A stretch of 34,579 bases of DNA from a virus, in the IMG/VR virus record IMGVR_UViG_3300007351_000038, positions 1 through 34,579 of that record; one strand, given 5' to 3'. Below, one piece after another: positions 31,054 to 34,579 of the stretch (its first letter is position 1; each line of letters starts with the position of its first letter). The notes under the pieces were generated by a model. The model was not told the DNA's origin and did no database searches. It was given only the letters and a program-made list of their open reading frames with translations. The position numbers were made by a program, and so were the translations under genes.

Positions 31054-32069
31054 ACTCTTGCTGCGCGTTCCTCTCGGGCTATTCCCTCCTGCATCGCCGT
31101 CCTCTCGGAAGGGTTGAGCGGGATGGTCAGCTTTGAAGCGAGCTGCGCTTTTAATGCTGTCAATTTTTCGACCATTTCCTTTGTGTCGGCTTTTGCTGCT
31201 GCGGTCTGCGGCTCATCCCGCCCGCGCGCATGCTGCCTCCACAAGCCGTCTAATTTCGCGTAGAAGCCGTACTCGCGATGGCTTGTGTTGATAAAGTCAG
31301 CGATGACTTCTTTGCAAAGCGCCGCGCCGATTACGGGTCGCATGTTCGTTTTTTCTTTCAGAAACCATAAAAACAGCATCTCCACTTGACCTTCGGTGAG
31401 GTGCTTGAGGGCGCACTTGATCAAATTGCCGTCCTTGAAGCGCGCGAACTCGGGCTTCACGCCTCGGATCGTTTTTGAGTAATGGCTGAATGCCCCAATA
31501 AGGGAATTCGTCGGCAGTTTTTTCTTATTGGAATCAAGCTCGCTTGCTTTAGCTATATCTTTTGTAGAAGAGGTTTCTTTTGTAGGGGCACTTTTTGTGG
31601 GGGGCACTTTTTGTTCGGGGTATAAAAATTTTTGAGGCGTTTCTTGGAAACTTCCTGCCCCTGCACTTTTTGTGCGGGGTCTGTTCTGCCTGCTGAACAG
31701 GGATTGCTGTTGTGTCTGCAGGCGGTAGTAAATTTTGCCGCCGACTTTTGCTCTTTTGTCTGCTGTATCCAAAAGCTCGCCCTTTTCGCTGTACGCTTCT
31801 ATGACTCTGCCCTTAATAAGCGAGTCGATCGCTTTGCTGATTCGATAGCCGCTCTTGCCCGTTTTTTTCTGAAGCTGGTATCGGCTGATCCAGTCCCGAT
31901 CCTTTCGCCTTCCCGTTTCCTTGTCCTCAACCCAGCCGAGAGTTTGGCGCGTAACAATGAGGACGATCCGAAGCTCAACGTCACTCAGCGTCGGGAGGAG
32001 CTCGTCCAGCACGAAGTTCGGGACTTGCGTGGTGTTTGGTATTATTGATTTTTTATTTTGCTCATCCAT
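31050..32069 (-). CDS. Replication initiator-like protein (phage O/DnaD-type winged helix)
   Basis: From the ATG at 32069 (MDEQNKKS) the protein has 339 aa. The N-terminal domain matches phage replication protein O-type winged helices: TQVPNFVLDELLPTLSDVEL, then IVLIVTRQTLGW and YQLQKKTGKSGYRISKAIDSL (quoted in part). A Ser/Thr/Lys-rich linker is followed by a helical C-terminal domain near 230-300. It would bind the phage origin or load the host helicase. Starts at 32096 (ATG) and 32150 (TTG) are possible. No helicase loader or primase gene was found nearby. Confidence 0.7.
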   Translation of the reverse strand: MDEQNKKSIIPNTTQVPNFVLDELLPTLSDVELRIVLIVTRQTLGWVEDKETGRRKDRDWISRYQLQKKTGKSGYRISKAIDSLIKGRVIEAYSEKGELLDTADKRAKVGGKIYYRLQTQQQSLFSRQNRPRTKSAGAGSFQETPQKFLYPEQKVPPTKSAPTKETSSTKDIAKASELDSNKKKLPTNSLIGAFSHYSKTIRGVKPEFARFKDGNLIKCALKHLTEGQVEMLFLWFLKEKTNMRPVIGAALCKEVIADFINTSHREYGFYAKLDGLWRQHARGRDEPQTAAAKADTKEMVEKLTALKAQLASKLTIPLNPSERTAMQEGIAREERAARV

Positions 32070-32096
32070 GTTGTTGGGAAGAAAAGAAGGCGTCAT

Positions 32097-32268
32097 GATT
32101 TTTTGACGCTTCGCCCTGCTTGGCGCGGGAAGAAGAAAAGCTCGGATCAAAAGTCCCGAGTTTCCTGCCTTTGCTGCAGGGCACGCTCGACCTGCGTTTT
32201 TAATGTTTCTGCTGGGGATCGCTCCCCATCACTGCTCCCGCTTTCGCGAGGAGCAATGTCGAGAGCCA
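32097..32268 (-). other. Structured segment before the replication gene
   Basis: On the - strand there are tetraloop hairpins TGCTCC-CGC-GAAA-GCG-GGAGCA and TGGGGA-GCGA-TCCCCA, then GCAGG/CCTGC and CTCGG/CCGAG stems. A 40-codon ORF also covers much of it. It could contain the replication origin or act in mRNA processing. Confidence 0.35.
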
Positions 32269-32269
32269 T
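32147..32269 (-). CDS. Possible small protein, 40 aa
   Basis: Its ATG shares a base with the TGA of the zinc-protein gene (TGATG), which favours real coupling. It encodes a charged peptide starting MALDIAPRES and ending QQRQETRDF. The same stretch forms strong hairpins, so the ORF may be incidental. No family was recognised. Confidence 0.4.
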   Translation of the reverse strand: MALDIAPRESGSSDGERSPAETLKTQVERALQQRQETRDF

Positions 32270-32568
32270 CAGAAATAAATGGGGAAGTGCGCCTTGATGT
32301 ATTCCTCTGCTTCCTCTTGCTGGTGTAAATCGTCGGGATCGGGATCAACCTTTCCTTCTCCGTCGCAGGTTTTGCATCCCCACTCTTTGACCTGCTCGTC
32401 TACGACTTCTCCAGCTTCTTGGTGTGCGGGAATTTTTTCGGTTATGCTGCCCGTTCCGTCGCAGTCCTCGCAGTCGCGGGAATCGCCGCTCTCGATCCAT
32501 TCTTTTATTTTTTGCTCCTTGAAATCCTCGGGCAGTTCGTCCCATTCAAGGTTGAATTGGTATTTCAT
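32269..32568 (-). CDS. Small CxxCxGxG zinc-finger protein, 99 aa
   Basis: Two DnaJ-type zinc motifs, CEDCDGTGSI and CKTCDGEGKV, lie at about residues 33-42 and 69-78 between acidic helical parts; together they can bind one zinc ion. It is not a J-domain protein. Such small phage proteins occur in replication/recombination blocks and may support protein-protein or DNA interactions. It follows the Sak4-like gene. A copy of the AAAGGTCGA-type element lies 30 nt upstream. Confidence 0.7.
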   Translation of the reverse strand: MKYQFNLEWDELPEDFKEQKIKEWIESGDSRDCEDCDGTGSITEKIPAHQEAGEVVDEQVKEWGCKTCDGEGKVDPDPDDLHQQEEAEEYIKAHFPIYF

Positions 32569-32584
32569 TGTTTTTAAATTTTTG

Positions 32585-32599
32585 TGTTAGCTTGTCTCG
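32585..32599 (-). repeat. 15-bp leader repeat, copy 1
   Basis: TGTTAGCTTGTCTCG (+ strand) is repeated exactly at 33966-33980; each copy is upstream of a gene of the early block. Confidence 0.6.
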
Positions 32600-32605
32600 A
32601 CCTTT
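32597..32605 (-). promoter_or_regulatory. AAAGGTCGA element upstream of the zinc-finger gene
   Basis: The copy lies 29 nt before the ATG at 32568, immediately followed by CGAGACAAGCTAACA, which also occurs upstream of the Sak4-like gene. Confidence 0.35.
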
Positions 32606-32670
32606 GGGATTCGCTTCCCATCTCAGACCTCACGCTCCCGCGATGAGGGCTGAGTCGGAAGCTAATTGCC

Positions 32671-33921
32671 TTATTTCTTAGCTTCCCTTCTTGCCTCGGC
32701 GGGTTTTTTATTGGGTTCGTCCCCGTGCCCATTTCCGTTTCCATTGCCATTACCCGTCGGCTTGGCAACGAGTCGCTTTCGTCCGTCTACTTCGACAATC
32801 TCGGCGATGCCCATCTTGACCGCTTCGAGCCCGATTTTTTTGTATCCTTCCATGATCTGCTCGGGTCGGAGCTCTCCGATTGCGGTCATGCTGGTTGTGC
32901 CGAATATCTTATCGAGCAGGTCGAGCTTGAGCTGCTTTCCCTTGCCCGTTGACGCTGGGTCAATTCGGGTAAGCAAGCCGTCCAGCTCCTCGAGCGCCTT
33001 GTCGCGCTCCCTGCGCCACTCAAATTTTTCCTCCTCTGTTCTGAACAAGAGTCCTGTGTCGCCCTCGGGCATTGCGAATGCGTCTCGGGGCAGCGGATTT
33101 TCAAGCATCGCGTCGATTGACGGGGCGAAGTTCTCGAACGACGGATTCTTAAATGTCTTGCCGTCGAGGAGTGTCGAGCGGTCTTTGATAACCGTTGCCT
33201 CGCGCCATACTTTTTTGTCGTCTCCGAGCACTTCCTCGAAGCGTTCCATGAGGACGAGCATATCGGGTTCGTAGGCGGTTTCGCCCTCCACCTTCATCTT
33301 GATTCCCGATTTGAATATCTCGCGCTTGCCCGTATCGGCGTTCTTTTCGTTGTCGTACTCATAGCCCGCGCGCCCGTTCATGATGATGTGGTACGGGTCT
33401 TGCACGAACAGGTCGCTGAACTCCCGTTTCCACGTCGGCTTGATCACGCCCCAATCTTGGAATTCGAGGCGGGTGCGGCGCACCTTCTCGGCGTAGGATT
33501 GCAGGAAGTTTTCCCAGACGTGGGAGATTGAATCGATAAGGAGGACGTCGCTTGCGCCCTGCCTTAAGCGGGTCATTGTCTCTTTGAGGTCGGCGAGCGA
33601 TTTCGACTCGCGGACGAGCACCTCAATGCCTGCTTCGGTGAAAATCGGCTTGAGGAATTTCGCCGCCTTTTCAGTATCGAAAATGACGACGGGCTTTTTC
33701 GATTGGATTTTCTTATGGAGTCCAATCGCCACCAGCGCTGCGGTGTAGGTTTTTCCCGATCCAGCGAAACCTTCGAACCCTGCTTTGAAGTAGGGTTTTG
33801 TGTTTCCGATCGGCGTGAAGAATGTGTCTTGGGGCTGCGGCTTTTGAGCCGTTGGCGCTGCCGCCTTTGTCGGCTGCCCTCTGCGAACTTGCGCCTGCGG
33901 TGTGTTTAATGTGTTGTGCAT
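32671..33921 (-). CDS. Sak4-like ATPase (RecA-like phage recombination protein)
   Basis: The 416-aa protein has a disordered N-terminus (residues 1-40, Gln/Pro/Ala rich). Walker A GFAGSGKTY (51-59) and a Walker B strand DVLLIDSISHVW near 135 follow, matching the phage AAA_24/Sak4 group of RecA-like ATPases. Middle segments (IKPTWKREFSDLFVQDPYHI and around) are typical of this group. The C-terminus is low complexity with repeated Gly-Asn and ends in Lys/Arg-rich sequence. It would support single-strand annealing or strand exchange during phage replication. No SSB gene is next to it. Confidence 0.75.
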   Translation of the reverse strand: MHNTLNTPQAQVRRGQPTKAAAPTAQKPQPQDTFFTPIGNTKPYFKAGFEGFAGSGKTYTAALVAIGLHKKIQSKKPVVIFDTEKAAKFLKPIFTEAGIEVLVRESKSLADLKETMTRLRQGASDVLLIDSISHVWENFLQSYAEKVRRTRLEFQDWGVIKPTWKREFSDLFVQDPYHIIMNGRAGYEYDNEKNADTGKREIFKSGIKMKVEGETAYEPDMLVLMERFEEVLGDDKKVWREATVIKDRSTLLDGKTFKNPSFENFAPSIDAMLENPLPRDAFAMPEGDTGLLFRTEEEKFEWRRERDKALEELDGLLTRIDPASTGKGKQLKLDLLDKIFGTTSMTAIGELRPEQIMEGYKKIGLEAVKMGIAEIVEVDGRKRLVAKPTGNGNGNGNGHGDEPNKKPAEARREAKK

Positions 33922-33952
33922 AATGTTGTTATTGACTTCCGAAGGTTGTTTT

Positions 33953-33980
33953 GAGACAATTGAGTTGTTAGCTTGTCTCG
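33953..33980 (-). other. Leader hairpin and 15-bp repeat copy 2 before the Sak4-like gene
   Basis: GAGACAA (33953-33959) pairs with TTGTCTC (33973-33979); the right arm is part of the 15-bp repeat shared with 32585-32599. It may be an operator or an mRNA element. Confidence 0.4.
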
Positions 33981-34010
33981 GGACTCCCTTCGGGGGGTCT
34001 TTTCGTTTGG

Positions 34011-34256
34011 TTAATAATTTTTTGTTTTTGCATGGTTTTTAAGCTGCTTTAGGGTTTCTGCAATCAGCGCCCGATGCAGCGCTTCCCATGCCTTTTCGAC
34101 CTTTTTCTCATCGTCAGCCGAGAGGGTGGTTAGCTTTCCAGCAAGCTCCCCGCTCCACTCAGCGACTTCGTCGAGCATTGGCGGGAGGACTCGCTCCTCG
34201 ACTACGCTCGGAATCCGCTTGCGTATGATTTTCGCTATCTCTTGTTTTGTAGTCAT
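34011..34256 (-). CDS. Hypothetical small helical protein, 81 aa
   Basis: A charged helical protein (MTTKQEIAKIIRKRIPSVVE at the start, DDEKKVEKAWEALHRALI later). It is the first phage gene after the secA terminator. No family was recognised. The position suggests an early gene, perhaps regulatory or a DNA-metabolism accessory. The upstream 130 nt contain GGAGG/CCTCC and GTCGG/CCGAC hairpins but no clear promoter. Confidence 0.6.
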   Translation of the reverse strand: MTTKQEIAKIIRKRIPSVVEERVLPPMLDEVAEWSGELAGKLTTLSADDEKKVEKAWEALHRALIAETLKQLKNHAKTKNY

Positions 34257-34387
34257 CTGCTTGTGCTGCGTGATTAATGGTTGCCGATCTTTGGCGTCGG
34301 CTGCCCGACCTTTTGGAGGGTTTTGTCCTCCGATCTGGCGGCGTGCGGGCGAATAAAGTTATTTTTTCCCTGCCGCCAAATCGCAAT

Positions 34388-34425
34388 ACAAAAGCCCCGT
34401 GATTTCTCACGGGGCTTTCGCCTTT
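34388..34425. terminator. Intrinsic terminator downstream of secA, usable in both directions
   Basis: A perfect 12-bp stem (34391-34402 with 34407-34418) and a TTTC/GAAA loop are followed by TTTTGTATT on the - strand and by CGCCTTTTTT on the + strand. It ends the secA transcript and probably marks the host side of the phage junction. Confidence 0.85.
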
Positions 34426-34467
34426 TTTCGAGCTATTTACGAGGTTTTTCGGGGTTTTCCCTATCCT

Positions 34468-34578
34468 CTACGAACCATGGCACTTCTTATACTTCTTCCC
34501 GCTGCCGCAGGGGCAAGGATCGTTTCTGCCGGCCGCGGGGGCGGCGTTATTTTTGGTCGGATTTCCTGAAGAAGCCTG
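34468..34578 (-). CDS. secA: SecA C-terminus (partial)
   Basis: The final 36 residues are a flexible linker followed by [20 protein letters not shown], the zinc-binding SEC-C tail that in SecA binds SecB or ribosomes. The gene enters from the right window edge and ends at TAG 34468. SEC-C tails also occur in other proteins, but the linker and position at a C-terminus fit SecA best. It appears to be host DNA next to the phage. Confidence 0.8.
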   Translation of the reverse strand, partial: QASSGNPTKNNAAPAAGRNDPCPCGSGKKYKKCHGS

Positions 34579-34579
34579 G

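Noticed and set aside
34257-34387. Promoter for the early phage genes
   Set aside because: Only weak matches such as TTGCGA with a long spacer to TAACTT; not enough to call.
1-34579. CRISPR array, tRNA genes, diversity-generating retroelement
   Set aside because: No spaced direct repeats, no tRNA-like cloverleaf with the T-loop motif, and no reverse transcriptase or template/variable repeat pair were found by eye.

Overview
The window reads as an integrated tailed-phage genome (siphovirus type, HK97-like head) together with a small defence island, probably in a member of the Patescibacteria (Parcubacteria-like CPR). Three signs point to that host. The + strand carries a secreted protein ending in two dockerin type I-like calcium repeats of the kind common in Parcubacteria. 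The extreme right edge holds the C-terminus of SecA, with its zinc-binding SEC-C tail, on the - strand. Start codons lack clear Shine-Dalgarno sequences almost throughout. The host assignment is inference. TGA, TAA and TAG all act as stops, so the code looks standard.

Region 1 (1-1.1 kb): a truncated tyrosine recombinase on the - strand, whose end overlaps a dif/att-core-like inverted repeat. It is preceded by a strongly structured leader or small RNA with two sigma70-like promoters. Region 2 (1.1-5.85 kb): a defence island of two divergent operons. Leftward runs a CBASS-like set: a CD-NTase, a SLATT two-helix membrane effector and a PD-(D/E)xK nuclease. Rightward runs a restriction-modification operon: a 59-aa HTH protein, a DNA methyltransferase and a restriction endonuclease with a possible base-recognition N-domain. 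Both promoters lie in a 94-bp gap and give very short or no leaders. Region 3 (5.86-6.41 kb): the dockerin-like surface protein, with a (TC)11 tract in its signal-peptide codons.

Region 4 (6.42-34.26 kb): phage genes, all on the - strand, read from right to left. Recombination and replication come first: an 81-aa protein, a Sak4-like ATPase, a CxxCxGxG zinc protein, a small ORF, a replication-initiator-like protein, a 68-aa protein and a RusA-like resolvase. Then come a coiled-coil protein, a ParB-methyltransferase fusion and packaging genes (candidate small terminase, large terminase, 71-aa protein). A promoter, hairpin leader and intrinsic terminator separate these from the head genes. The head block holds a portal-MuF fusion, a 95-aa protein, an IGTG-type structural protein, a 1199-aa protein with about 40 repeats of 18 residues, a BppU-like protein, the protease/scaffold, major capsid protein, two small proteins and head-tail connectors. 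The tail block holds the major tail protein, tail chaperones G/G-T joined by a probable -1 frameshift at GGGAAAT, a short tape measure, a hub-like protein, a second IGTG-type protein and a fibre. Lysis genes end the block: a membrane protein, an amidase and a 58-aa holin-like protein.

The late genes are tightly packed and many junctions have the form TAA-(few nt)-ACCATG. I see no CI/Cro pair, DNA polymerase, primase or complete integrase, so the element may be defective, may rely on the host, or may continue left of the window. The secA terminator marks the likely right boundary near 34.38 kb. The most interesting items are the SLATT/nuclease CBASS-like operon, the long repeat protein inside the head module, the candidate attenuated late leader, the structured RNA before the recombinase, and a conserved AAAGGTCGAA element about 30 nt upstream of several phage genes.
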